This document shows positions 1 through 8,695 of a DNA stretch of 41,123 nucleotides, one piece after another. The position numbers and the translations under genes are program-made. This DNA comes from Pirellula staleyi DSM 6068 (GTDB lineage: Bacteria > Planctomycetota > Planctomycetia > Pirellulales > Pirellulaceae): assembly GCA_945900945.1 (NCBI GenBank), contig CAMDKL010000039.1, forward strand, positions 1 to 41,123, read 5' to 3'. Position 1 is the first letter of the stretch. The number at the start of each line of letters is the position of its first letter. The notes under the pieces were generated by a model. The model made no database searches, was not told where the DNA came from, and was given only the letters and a program-made list of their open reading frames with translations.

Positions 1-3000
1 CGTTGCCGAATGCTGCGTCAACCGTTTGGTTGTCGCGAGCGTCGAACAAGTTTAACGCGACACGGCCGGACTGTGACTGAGAGGATTGATTGCTGACTTT
101 GACACTGAACTCGAGTAGGTCTCCTTCTCGCAAAAATCGGGGCGGGTTGGGCTGGACCATGAGGTCTTTGGCCGTAATGACTTTGTCCTCGAGATAACCG
201 CTTCGCAGTTCGGTATCATGTGTAAAGCCCAGGAATCGCCATGTTGTAAGCGCCTCCGGCATGGTAAATTCAAATTTGATGTTGCCATCGGCATCGGCGA
301 TCAAATTGGGAAAGAAGAAGGCGGTTTCATTTAGATTTTTACGAGCCGAGACCTGGCTGAGATCGAGAGCATTATTGGGGCTGGCAGGTGGTGGTGGTTG
401 ACCGGTACTATCCAACGCGGCATCCGTTTCTGCAGAAGCAAATGGTGTGGCTTTAGACATCATCTTTGAATCAAATGCGAGTGCTGGCATTCCTTCAGCC
501 GGGCCGCCGCCCATACCTCCAGCCATCATTCTTCGCATTCCATACCCTTGCTGTTGAACTTTAAACTCCGGTGGGAAATCACGGTAGCTTAGTACGATCG
601 ACACTCGATCGCTGGTCCATTGGCCGCGGAATGGATTAAGTCCATGGACCGAATTTTCAAACATGCTAGACAAGCGAGAATGGTCCTGGCGGAAGACATT
701 GAATCGTTGCAACCAATTGTGAGGCAGATAAGCGTCGAGCGACGCATCGACCATGGCGGCTACCATTTCCGAAGCGGCCTTTGACGCATTCGGTCCGCTG
801 ATGGTTAACGTAAAGGTTTCTTTTCGGCCTGGTTCTAGTTTCGATACAAAACGTTCCCACTTGAGCTTTAGTTCTTTATTCGACCATGGCACGTCGACGT
901 GTCGCGATTCTAGGTACGCACGATTCTCCCGAACAAAGGTGGTCCTCAGAGTAAACCCGCCTCGCATCCCTTCGGCAATGTCTTGAGCGATGGATACCTG
1001 TGTTGTTCCTGGCTTGGTCCAAAAACTTTGCAGCAACTTGCCACGGTGTTCCACTTCAACGAATGCTCGGCCAGATTCATAGCCTGTGCCCCAAATCGCT
1101 GCGAACTTTTCACCGGGTTCCAATTGCCATTTGGGCGCGGCGAGCAAGTTTAGCAATTTGAGGTCTAGTTTGTTGGCAGTTGGATCGATGACGCGCAGGT
1201 TTAACTCGGATTTTACAGGCTTGCCATATCTATCTTGCGACTCGAGAACGGCTCGGTAAAGTCCTTTCGCGAGTTTGACGGATATCTCCAGTTTGCCATC
1301 TGCTGCGGTTGCAAAAGCGTTTGTCGAAAGGACTTCGTCAAGCGCCCATGTGCTTTGGTTCGAAGGATCGGGTTGAACTATTGGTGCCGTGGATTTGGCC
1401 GATCGGCTCTGAGTACGACCACGTGGAATTGGAGTGATCTGTCGTCCGAGGATGTCTGGCCTGAGCACCGATGCGGGTTCTTTCAAGCGATAGACCTTTA
1501 AGGATCCTTTAGCGGATTGGCCAGTGCCGTCGAGAGTAGTGGTATGGATTGAGAATTGGATATCGCTATTCGATGTGAGCCACTCATTCGCTGTGACGTT
1601 GGCTTGCAATGCAGCGTAGCCCACGGTGACGGAACTCGTACCGGTCCGAGTTTCGCCAGCCGTGTCCGTTACGTCGGCTGTGATTTGGAAACTAAAGTTC
1701 GGTTCGTCACTTTCTGGAACACTCCTATCTGGCTTAGCGGTAAAGCTCACGCGGAACGATCCATCGGCTTCGGTAGTCGCCCATCCGTGAGAAATTTCTT
1801 GGGCGCTGCCGACTATCGGAGGCATTCGCCAAGCATAGCAATTCATAAACCAAATTGGCCAGCGAACTTGACGGGTGATGCGGTATCGCACTTTAACGCC
1901 ATTGATTGCAGATCCAGTGTAGCTCGTCGCCAATCCAGTGATCGTGACTGTATCGTTCAGTTTGGTGGCCTCTTTGGGTGCCTCCAAGGTGACTAGGAAT
2001 TTCGGTCTTTTGTATTCCTCGACACGGATTGCGGTTGTTCCAGTGCGACCATTGTCGACAACGATATGCATACTACCCGTACCGGAATCGCGCGGAGCGG
2101 TGAAGCTGCCGCTGAAAGAGCCGAAGGCATTCGAGCGTAGTACAACTCGCTCGATTTCGTTGCCGTTGGTATCTCGAAACTGGATGGTGACGTTTCGATT
2201 GGGGACTGTGGCGTATTTGTCTTGAACCGTATCCGCGAGCAAGCAAATCCCTTTGAATTGAACGGTCTGGCCGGGGCGGTAGATGGATCTGTCGGTAAAG
2301 AGAACATGTTGAACGAAATGGTTCGGCAGTTCCGGTTGAGAATAGGTCCGTTGTTCGTTTTGAACCGCGAGCTCTTGACCATTGGCCGAGGCCAACAAGG
2401 AGAAACTGCGGTCGTTGGTAGTGACCGAGAATAGACCGTTCGCATTCGTGGACACTGTGGCCGCCTCTGTAACACTGTTGTTGCGGTCCTGTCGGACAAA
2501 CGTTCGAACTTTGGCATTAGCGATTGGTTCGCCAGAATTGGAGTTGAGGACGAACCCCTCGAGTTTGCCGGTACCCCAAGATTGTCGAAGTACGATGGCT
2601 AGATTGCTAACCCAGACATCGCATGCCGAGATGGCATTGTCGTTGTCGGAGAAATCGGGATGTACACTAGCGAGGATAAAGTAGTAGCCGGATTTAAGTT
2701 CCTTTGGGGCTGGACAATCGTGTGTGGCGTCCCGATAGTCGTCAGTCGGTGGCAAGTCAGCTGACCAGGCTAACACAGGAGTTTGCCTAACGAATTGCTC
2801 ACGATCGGATTGGTTGAGGTTGCCTGGACTCCCCCGATCGTTTGTGAATCGCGTGTTCCAGTCGACTTGGATTGCGCGGAAATAGACTTTGTTGATGTTG
2901 CGGTAAGAGACCCGCAGCATTGGGAGCGGATTGTTCCACACTCGCTCCGTTGTGATGTTGACACTTTTTGCTTCGATGTCCGCGATGGTGTTGAAACAGA

Positions 3001-4096
3001 GTTTACCACCGATGCTTGTCGGAAACGCGTTCTTGCCCTGGGTTGCAATTTCGCGAGCTTCTACCAGCTCGTTTTCGCTTTGCAGTACGACAGCCCAACG
3101 ATGGCGAGCGGTCGCGGAGAGCTCATGTTTGGCATTTGCCTCCGCAAAAGCTTTTAATGCGGCCTTGGTTCGGCTTGTTTTTTCCTCGCCGACTGCGTGC
3201 GCATGAGCGAATTGGAGACGTCCCAAGTCGGCATCGAGGTAAGCGCTTCGGTCCTTATCTTCTTGATGGATTACCAGTAGCCTTTGGTAGAGCAAAATGG
3301 CTTTCAGCTTCGGTGAATCGGCATCGGTGGCATTGGGCTTCCACGAAATGAAATCCGTTGTTGGCCCAAGGGCTGGGCTTGCAGCGTCGATTTCGAAAGC
3401 GTCTTCGGCTTTCGCCCCGGCTTGTTCACCGGAGGAATAGAAGTCAATGGCAGCGAACGCGATGAAGTCGAATAGGGTTGGGCGGTAGCTGTCAGGTACC
3501 GTCCCTTTGGCAAACAGGATGTCGTAGGTGCCGATAGGGATCGCACGGAGTTGGGGTTCGTTGACGCTGGCTTGGGTATAGAGCGAGTCGATTTCGGCGA
3601 ACAACCGTCGCAGGTCCCAAGTCGTAAAGTCATCGCTTTGCGGAGCCGACGTTGACGTTCGTTGGCCAAAGCGCCATCGGTTTTGTTCGAAGTAGCTCCA
3701 GTAAAACTGGGCCAAGATAGCGCGCATTGCGGGCAGCATCTCTGGATGTGCTTTCGCCATTTCGGCTTGCATTCGAGCGATGTGTTCCTCGGGTCTTTTT
3801 CCTTCGATTTGTCCTTCGAGCAGCACGCGTTTGGCGATGGCTTTGATGGCTTCTGGGTAGGCTTTATCTGCTAAGGCGGAATCGATGATGGGTACGAGTG
3901 CTTCGATTGCAGATTTCGGAAGGCTTTTTTTTACGGCGTCATCGACATTTTTCCACATGGTGTCACGCGAAGGTGGCTTGGGTTGCTGGGCAAGAGTGAT
4001 GCCGGAAAGGAAAAATATGGCCAAAATGGCTGCGGTAAGGCGGTTTGTACATGAAAACGATATGTACCTTACGTGAGAATGATTTCGAAGCATCAT
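1..4096 (-). CDS. Alpha-2-macroglobulin family protein (partial, C-terminus beyond left edge)
   Basis: The minus-strand frame stays open from ATG 4096 to the left edge (1,365 codons), so the C-terminus is missing. Residues about 20-37 form a signal peptide (hydrophobic run ending near LAQQ), indicating export. Residues about 50-500 are helical and repeat-like. A CNA/MG-type beta domain follows at about 510-560 (GKLEGFVLNSNSGEPIANAK). The MG2 signature TDRSIYRPGQ lies near 600. An A2M core starts near 1290 with FFFPNLIADADGNIKFEFTM and TWRFLGFTHD. By family knowledge these proteins trap proteinases or guard the periplasm. The thioester region, if present, would lie beyond the window, so thioester status is unknown. 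A Met/Gly/Pro-rich linker at about 1185-1250 precedes the A2M core and may act as a bait segment. The gene starts 63 bp after the M50 protease gene and is probably in the same operon. A second ATG at 4093 is equally possible. Confidence 0.9.
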   Translation of the reverse strand, partial: MMLRNHSHVRYISFSCTNRLTAAILAIFFLSGITLAQQPKPPSRDTMWKNVDDAVKKSLPKSAIEALVPIIDSALADKAYPEAIKAIAKRVLLEGQIEGKRPEEHIARMQAEMAKAHPEMLPAMRAILAQFYWSYFEQNRWRFGQRTSTSAPQSDDFTTWDLRRLFAEIDSLYTQASVNEPQLRAIPIGTYDILFAKGTVPDSYRPTLFDFIAFAAIDFYSSGEQAGAKAEDAFEIDAASPALGPTTDFISWKPNATDADSPKLKAILLYQRLLVIHQEDKDRSAYLDADLGRLQFAHAHAVGEEKTSRTKAALKAFAEANAKHELSATARHRWAVVLQSENELVEAREIATQGKNAFPTSIGGKLCFNTIADIEAKSVNITTERVWNNPLPMLRVSYRNINKVYFRAIQVDWNTRFTNDRGSPGNLNQSDREQFVRQTPVLAWSADLPPTDDYRDATHDCPAPKELKSGYYFILASVHPDFSDNDNAISACDVWVSNLAIVLRQSWGTGKLEGFVLNSNSGEPIANAKVRTFVRQDRNNSVTEAATVSTNANGLFSVTTNDRSFSLLASANGQELAVQNEQRTYSQPELPNHFVQHVLFTDRSIYRPGQTVQFKGICLLADTVQDKYATVPNRNVTIQFRDTNGNEIERVVLRSNAFGSFSGSFTAPRDSGTGSMHIVVDNGRTGTTAIRVEEYKRPKFLVTLEAPKEATKLNDTVTITGLATSYTGSAINGVKVRYRITRQVRWPIWFMNCYAWRMPPIVGSAQEISHGWATTEADGSFRVSFTAKPDRSVPESDEPNFSFQITADVTDTAGETRTGTSSVTVGYAALQANVTANEWLTSNSDIQFSIHTTTLDGTGQSAKGSLKVYRLKEPASVLRPDILGRQITPIPRGRTQSRSAKSTAPIVQPDPSNQSTWALDEVLSTNAFATAADGKLEISVKLAKGLYRAVLESQDRYGKPVKSELNLRVIDPTANKLDLKLLNLLAAPKWQLEPGEKFAAIWGTGYESGRAFVEVEHRGKLLQSFWTKPGTTQVSIAQDIAEGMRGGFTLRTTFVRENRAYLESRHVDVPWSNKELKLKWERFVSKLEPGRKETFTLTISGPNASKAASEMVAAMVDASLDAYLPHNWLQRFNVFRQDHSRLSSMFENSVHGLNPFRGQWTSDRVSIVLSYRDFPPEFKVQQQGYGMRRMMAGGMGGGPAEGMPALAFDSKMMSKATPFASAETDAALDSTGQPPPPASPNNALDLSQVSARKNLNETAFFFPNLIADADGNIKFEFTMPEALTTWRFLGFTHDTELRSGYLEDKVITAKDLMVQPNPPRFLREGDLLEFSVKVSNQSSQSQSGRVALNLFDARDNQTVDAAFGN

Positions 4097-4159
4097 TTGA
4101 CTTCTAACGAATCAAGGGGGGGACAGTTGGAGCGTGTGGGAACCACAGAACTAAATTTT

Positions 4160-4933
4160 CTATCGCACCTGACGCACCTCGACTGCATCGATAATGTCAG
4201 CGGAATCTCCAGCTTGCTGAAAGGGTGCGGGGACTTGTCCCATTTGCTTTGCGACGCTTACTAGACGCTCTTTGAGCAACTCGCCGGAGCAAACAAGAAA
4301 GACTATGACAGCGATAATCATTAGTTGCCAATCCCAAAACAATCCGGCGGCGAACATGAGCACCGCCATGATTTGCCCGAAGCGAGCTGCCAAGCGTGTT
4401 GCCTGGGCATAAGGCATCATCATTGCGAGTAAACTTCTCAGTACCCGACCACCGTCCATTGGGAACGCGGGCAACATATTGAATACAGCGAGTATGACGT
4501 TGATGATTAAAAGTTGTTCTAAGGGTCCGAAGGCACCGATACTATCGGGGGTTATCTGATCAACACTGGCACGAATGGAAAGCCCTAAAAACAAGCCGGA
4601 TGCGATGACTAGGTTGACCATCGGGCCAGCGATTGCAACCACCAACTCAACAAATGGCGTTCGTGTGAAATCGGCCATGCGAGCCACACCTCCGATCGGA
4701 TACAAGGTAATGTCCAGAGTGGGAATGCTAAACCATTTCCCAGCAAGTGCATGCCCCATCTCGTGCAAGAACACACATCCAAAGACGGCAAAAATAAACC
4801 CGATGGCCGAAGCGGCTGGACCCAATCCTTGTCGGATGTGGGATAGCCCAACATAGAGAGCTAGAAACCAAAAGGTCCAATGAATGTAGACCTTGATGCC
4901 AAGCAGTTTCCCCAAATATGCGGTTTGAAACAT
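4160..4933 (-). CDS. M50 (site-2 type) membrane zinc metalloprotease
   Basis: This 257-residue protein has several hydrophobic segments. The zinc motif HEMGH is at residues 57-61 and the second M50 signature (N152, P155, then PMDGG with Asp160) supplies the third ligand. These are the defining motifs of site-2 proteases, which cleave within the membrane. There is no PDZ domain and no CBS domain, so it belongs to the compact SREBP-like/SpoIVFB-type group. The start ATG has AGGGA just upstream. It lies 18 bp after the NHL gene and 63 bp before the alpha-2-macroglobulin gene on the same strand, which suggests co-transcription. The substrate cannot be told from sequence; an envelope-stress anti-sigma factor or signal-peptide remnants are possible by family analogy only. 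Confidence 0.9.
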   Translation of the reverse strand: MFQTAYLGKLLGIKVYIHWTFWFLALYVGLSHIRQGLGPAASAIGFIFAVFGCVFLHEMGHALAGKWFSIPTLDITLYPIGGVARMADFTRTPFVELVVAIAGPMVNLVIASGLFLGLSIRASVDQITPDSIGAFGPLEQLLIINVILAVFNMLPAFPMDGGRVLRSLLAMMMPYAQATRLAARFGQIMAVLMFAAGLFWDWQLMIIAVIVFLVCSGELLKERLVSVAKQMGQVPAPFQQAGDSADIIDAVEVRQVR

Positions 4934-4951
4934 GTTCCCTGATAAGTCAAT

Positions 4952-5977
4952 TCAAAAGTGAAAACGCTGAACACGGTTGTTGCCGGAGTCGACTACATAG
5001 ACCCGGTTCTTCGAATCGACCGCTGCAGCCCATGGCTGGTTGAGTTCGCCCGGCAAATTGCCAGCGAGACCCCAACTAGCAAGCGGTTTGCACTCGCGGT
5101 CCAAATGTTGTACACGATGGTTTCCGAATTCGCTAACGATGATGGTTCCATCTTTTGCAAAGACCATCCCGTACGGATATTGGAATTGGCCAAGTTCGGT
5201 ACCTTGCTTTCCAAAAATCGCTATGGAACGAGGCTTTGATTCTCGCCAGTCGATCACTTGAATCCGATGGTTGCACGAATCTGCGACCCAAAGGAAACCT
5301 TCGTGATCGATTGCCAAACTCTGAGGTCGACTAAATTGGAGCGGGCCATCGCCATGCTCACCCAACCGATCCATGTACCTGCCGTCGCTCGTGTATTTGT
5401 GAATGCGATCAAATTCCCCATACTCGCCGCAATAGTATTCTCCGCCAGCCGTTCGGGCAATGTCGGTGACGAATGCAAATTGTCCGGGATCTGGCCCGTT
5501 TGTGCCACCGATCGTTCTTTCATCGATCAAATCACCACTCGGCGTGTAAAACAAGTAACGATAATAATGCGTATCTGCGACCATGATTGAGCCGTCGGTA
5601 TCGATGCCAAGGCCGGTCGGTTTTCCTGAATCGATTGCCGGAGTGCGCCAGCCCAGAATGAATTTCCCCTCGTTGTCAAATTTTTGAATGCGGCCTGTTT
5701 TATCGACAACATAAAGTGTATCGCTCGCGTCGATCGCGATTGCTCGCGGCTTGTGGAAACGACCGTCCGCAAGGCCTCGTTGGCCAATTATCAAGTCAGG
5801 AGCAACCGATGGGACACTTATTGCTGAACGTGAACACCCAATAGGTAGAACAGCCAATGGGGCGAAACACGTTCCAAATACCAACCCGACGGATTGGCCG
5901 GCGACGTTGAAAAAAGCACGTCGAGAACAAATTGTGTCGTCATTTCCAGCCTCTTTCAGCGGACGATTTACAATCAT
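4952..5977 (-). CDS. Exported six-bladed NHL-repeat beta-propeller protein
   Basis: I count six NHL repeats across about residues 60-341, with typical cores such as LWVADSCNHRIQVI, IIVSEFGNHRVQHL and VYVVDSGNNRVQRF. This gives a complete six-bladed propeller. The N-terminus has a twin-arginine motif (CSRRAFFNV, Arg19-Arg20), a hydrophobic stretch and then LPIGC at 44-48. This looks like Tat export and possibly lipidation, though the lipobox is imperfect (Pro at -3). I prefer ATG 5977 because it gives a normal-length n-region and has AGGG upstream; the frame is open to an ATG at 6049 (365 aa), which lacks a Shine-Dalgarno sequence. NHL propellers bind proteins, sugars or nucleic acids or serve as lyases (peptidylglycine type); no catalytic residues are recognisable here. 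It is the first gene of the minus-strand cluster with the M50 protease and alpha-2-macroglobulin. Confidence 0.82.
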   Translation of the reverse strand: MIVNRPLKEAGNDDTICSRRAFFNVAGQSVGLVFGTCFAPLAVLPIGCSRSAISVPSVAPDLIIGQRGLADGRFHKPRAIAIDASDTLYVVDKTGRIQKFDNEGKFILGWRTPAIDSGKPTGLGIDTDGSIMVADTHYYRYLFYTPSGDLIDERTIGGTNGPDPGQFAFVTDIARTAGGEYYCGEYGEFDRIHKYTSDGRYMDRLGEHGDGPLQFSRPQSLAIDHEGFLWVADSCNHRIQVIDWRESKPRSIAIFGKQGTELGQFQYPYGMVFAKDGTIIVSEFGNHRVQHLDRECKPLASWGLAGNLPGELNQPWAAAVDSKNRVYVVDSGNNRVQRFHF

Positions 5978-6131
5978 GGGAACCCTAAGTAAAAGTGTGC
6001 TGTCCCCTATTTTTGGGGAATCGACCTTCGATCGTTCATGGGATATCATAACGTTCTAGCAAGCGTATTGCGAAAATCAGTTTTATTGATTTCATTTAAA
6101 TCCACCAACTTAAGTGTTTGCGACGTCGCAT

Positions 6132-7262
6132 ATGACCAAGATTCTGGATTGGAAGAAATCAGACGATCCCCGCGATATTGTTCATTTGGCGGTACAAGCG
6201 TTGGCCGAGGGACACGTGGTTGCGCTGCCTTCGAATTGCTCCTATCTCTTGGTTGGTAGCGGATTGCATCTTGTCGCCGTTGAGCAACTGCATCAAAGAA
6301 ACCTTCAGTCGGGTGCAGATGCGATTTCATTAATGATTCGATCTTCCGACGAGACTCTTGATTATTTCCCTGACATCAGTCTAGGTGCGCGAAGGCTGGC
6401 CAGAAAGGCTTGGCCAGGGCCTGTCCTTTTGAGCATTCAAGATTCTCATGCATCGAGCTTACTTCGATGTTTGGAAAAACGGGTATGTGATGCTTTGCAT
6501 GACGGAACGAATCGAATTCGAGTTTCCCAACCCGGGCATGAAGTTCTGGAGCATGTGTGTCGGCTTTCAGCTGGACCGATGGTCTGTTTTCCGGCTCGGA
6601 CCGCGAAGGGAACCGTGGCCTACTCGATTGAGGACATCCATTCCGATGATAGCGTGCTAGCCATTAACGATGGTACAGTCGTTTTTCCAGGAGAGCCGAC
6701 GGTCGTTGCCATTGACGGCACTATCGGAAAAGTAGTCCGCAAGGGAATTGTAGACGAACGCGGGCTTCGGCAACTTTCTCAGTGGAGTGTATTATTTGTA
6801 TGCACTGGGAACACTTGTCGGTCACCGATGGCGCAAGCCCTGATGGAAAGGAAGATTAACGCGAAGTTTGGCCAAAAAGCAGCGAATGGAATTAGTCCTA
6901 TTGTTGCCTTGTCGGCAGGCGTATCGGCCTTTGGTGGCGACGCAGCATCGCATGGTGCCTTGGCTGCAATTCGACCTTACGGCGCTAGCCTGGATCAACA
7001 CCAAAGCATACAGTTAAATGCCGACTTGGTCGAACAAGCCGATTTGATCCTTGCGATGGGACATCGGCATCGACATGCAATCGTTTCGCAGTGGCCGTCC
7101 GCCGCGGCGAAAGTACAACTCATTTCGCCAGACGGCGGAGAGATTAGTGACCCCTTTGGGGGCCCCTTAGAAATTTATCAGAAGTGTGCGCGGCAATTGG
7201 ACGAACACACAGACTATTGGATCGAAAGACTCGATACAGAGTCTCTCATTCAGTGGCGTTAA
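6132..7262 (+). CDS. Degenerate Sua5/YrdC domain fused to low-molecular-weight protein tyrosine phosphatase
   Basis: Two domains are visible. Residues about 1-215 follow the Sua5/YrdC/TsaC fold: PSNCSYLL stands where PTDTVYGL is usual, WPGPVLL matches the PGPVTL strand, and VVAIDGTIGKVVRKG matches the C-terminal strand. Key motifs are eroded: the KGRPxxKP substrate loop is replaced by a sequence without the second Lys, and the SAN motif is absent, so threonylcarbamoyl-AMP synthesis is doubtful. Residues about 216-376 are a complete LMW phosphatase: P-loop CTGNTCRS (Cys224, Arg230) and the general-acid motif DPFG (Asp340), so phosphatase (or arsenate reductase) activity is likely. rpiB follows 40 bp downstream; the same functional order (ywlC, ywlE, ywlF) occurs in Bacillus subtilis. 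The ATG at 6132 is chosen; an in-frame GTG at 6114 is an alternative. No clear Shine-Dalgarno is visible. Confidence 0.85.
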   Translation: MTKILDWKKSDDPRDIVHLAVQALAEGHVVALPSNCSYLLVGSGLHLVAVEQLHQRNLQSGADAISLMIRSSDETLDYFPDISLGARRLARKAWPGPVLLSIQDSHASSLLRCLEKRVCDALHDGTNRIRVSQPGHEVLEHVCRLSAGPMVCFPARTAKGTVAYSIEDIHSDDSVLAINDGTVVFPGEPTVVAIDGTIGKVVRKGIVDERGLRQLSQWSVLFVCTGNTCRSPMAQALMERKINAKFGQKAANGISPIVALSAGVSAFGGDAASHGALAAIRPYGASLDQHQSIQLNADLVEQADLILAMGHRHRHAIVSQWPSAAAKVQLISPDGGEISDPFGGPLEIYQKCARQLDEHTDYWIERLDTESLIQWR

Positions 7263-7302
7263 ATAGTTCGATTCATCCCAAGCAATACGTGGAGTATGGA
7301 GA

Positions 7303-7752
7303 ATGAGAATCGCTGTTGGTAGTGACCACCGAGGTTTCCAAATTAAAAGCAAGCTGATTACGCTTCTGACCGCAGATGGACATGAAGTTGAGGACTATGG
7401 TACGCAAAGTGACCAAGCGGTCGACTACCCCGATGTCGCAGTCATCGTAGCGAAACGGGTCGCCGACAGTTTGGTTGAACGAGGCATCCTGATCTGCGGA
7501 ACGGGTTTTGGGATGGCCATCGTTGCAAATAAATTCAGAGGAGTACGTGCAGCTGCATGCTGTGATGAAGTGATGGCAGAAATGTGCCGACGTCATAACG
7601 ATGTGAACGTGCTCTGCCTGCCCGGTGATTTGATTGGCGATAGGCCCGTTGGCGATCTCGTTCGCATTTGGTTAGCAACCGAGTTTGAAGGTGGGCGTCA
7701 CTCGCGTCGATTGGAAAAAATTTCGGGAATTGAAAACAGTAATTTGACTTGA
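7303..7752 (+). CDS. rpiB: Ribose-5-phosphate isomerase B
   Basis: This 149-residue protein has the RpiB/LacAB length and signatures. GSDHRGFQIK at the N-terminus carries the phosphate/sugar-binding Asp8-His9. The catalytic Cys65 lies in CGTGFGM, and RRHNDVNVL supplies His98 and Asn99. It interconverts ribose 5-phosphate and ribulose 5-phosphate in the non-oxidative pentose phosphate pathway, in the cytoplasm. It lies 40 bp after the Sua5-phosphatase fusion gene and 15 bp before the amidohydrolase gene, so the three are likely one transcript. A GGAG sequence sits upstream of the ATG. Confidence 0.95.
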   Translation: MRIAVGSDHRGFQIKSKLITLLTADGHEVEDYGTQSDQAVDYPDVAVIVAKRVADSLVERGILICGTGFGMAIVANKFRGVRAAACCDEVMAEMCRRHNDVNVLCLPGDLIGDRPVGDLVRIWLATEFEGGRHSRRLEKISGIENSNLT

Positions 7753-7767
7753 AAGGGTTTCCGTAAG

Positions 7768-8640
7768 TTGCATCGGATCGACTGCCATCACCATTTCTGG
7801 CATTACTCTGCAGATCAGTATCCGTGGATCTCTGATCCGATGGTTGGTTTGCGAAAGGACTTCCTGCCAACCCAGTTGCGTGCGGAGACACTAGCGGCAG
7901 GGATCGATGGCGTCATTTCGGTTCAAGCAAGGCAGAGTGTAGAGGAGACGCGTTGGTTGTTGAGTCTAGCAGCCAACCACGACTGGATACTGGGTGTTGT
8001 CGGTTGGTTGCCGATTGCCAGTCCGACCGTTCGCGAAACAATGGATCTATTTCGCCATGAAAAAAAATTGCGAAGCTTGAGGCATGTGGTTCAAGATGAA
8101 CACGACGATGGATTTCTGGCCCGGACTGGTTTCAACGAGGGAATTCGAGCGATCCAGGACTTCGGATGGGCATACGATTTGCTGATCTATGCAAGGCAAT
8201 TGCCCTTTGCGATTCCATTCGTCGATCGGCATCCTGACCAAGTCTTTGTATTGGATCATATAGGCAAGCCGACGATCCAGTCTGGCTCGCACGATAACGC
8301 TTGGGATCGCAATCTAAGGGAACTGGCAGAGCGACCTAATGTATTCTGCAAATTTTCCGGTGTGGTAACCGAAGTGCGGGATCCGGCGTGGTCGCTGCCA
8401 CAGATTCAACGCTATTGGGACACAGCCATCGAAGCTTTTGGATCCGAGCGACTTCTATTTGGAACCGATTGGCCGGTTTGTTTGCTAAAGGCCAACTATG
8501 ATCAATGGGTTGCCACAGTATCCGTACTTGCTTCGAAGCTAAGCGTTGACGAGCAGGATCGCTTCTGGTCCAAAAATGCAATCCGAGCATACCGGCTCGG
8601 CTCTGGAATGCAGGACGCAGGAATTGGGCGCTGTGACTAG
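7768..8640 (+). CDS. Amidohydrolase-2 family protein (L-fuconolactonase-like)
   Basis: The 290-residue product has the TIM-barrel signatures of the amidohydrolase-2 family (COG3618). DCHHHFW at residues 5-11 gives the first metal/active-site histidines, DHIGKP lies mid-protein, and FGTDWPVC near the end contains Asp234. Close families hydrolyse sugar lactones (L-fuconolactone, L-rhamnono-lactone) or 2-pyrone-4,6-dicarboxylate; lactonase activity is the best guess, and the substrate is unresolved. The start is TTG at 7768, with AAGGG about 10 bases upstream. The frame has no ATG before the conserved HHHF motif, so the TTG is well supported. It is the last gene of the plus-strand group and is followed 12 bp later by a strong hairpin. 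Confidence 0.85.
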   Translation: MHRIDCHHHFWHYSADQYPWISDPMVGLRKDFLPTQLRAETLAAGIDGVISVQARQSVEETRWLLSLAANHDWILGVVGWLPIASPTVRETMDLFRHEKKLRSLRHVVQDEHDDGFLARTGFNEGIRAIQDFGWAYDLLIYARQLPFAIPFVDRHPDQVFVLDHIGKPTIQSGSHDNAWDRNLRELAERPNVFCKFSGVVTEVRDPAWSLPQIQRYWDTAIEAFGSERLLFGTDWPVCLLKANYDQWVATVSVLASKLSVDEQDRFWSKNAIRAYRLGSGMQDAGIGRCD

Positions 8641-8652
8641 CTTGCGAACCTT

Positions 8653-8684
8653 GGCTTCCTGCCAGACAGGCTGGCAGGGGAGCC
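8653..8684. terminator. Bidirectional hairpin between convergent genes
   Basis: The left arm 8653-8665 (GGCTTCCTGCCAG) pairs with the right arm 8671-8684 (CTGGCAGGGGAGCC) across a 5-base loop, with one small bulge. It lies between the stop of the amidohydrolase gene (8640) and that of the lipoprotein gene (8696) on the opposite strand. No long T-run follows on either side, so termination efficiency is uncertain. Confidence 0.65.
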
Positions 8685-8695
8685 TTAAGAACACA

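Noticed and set aside
6003-6019. Small hairpin TCCCC-loop-GGGGA upstream of the NHL gene
   Set aside because: Only five pairs with a 7-base A/T loop; no functional context beyond lying near the alternative starts, so not called as a regulatory site.
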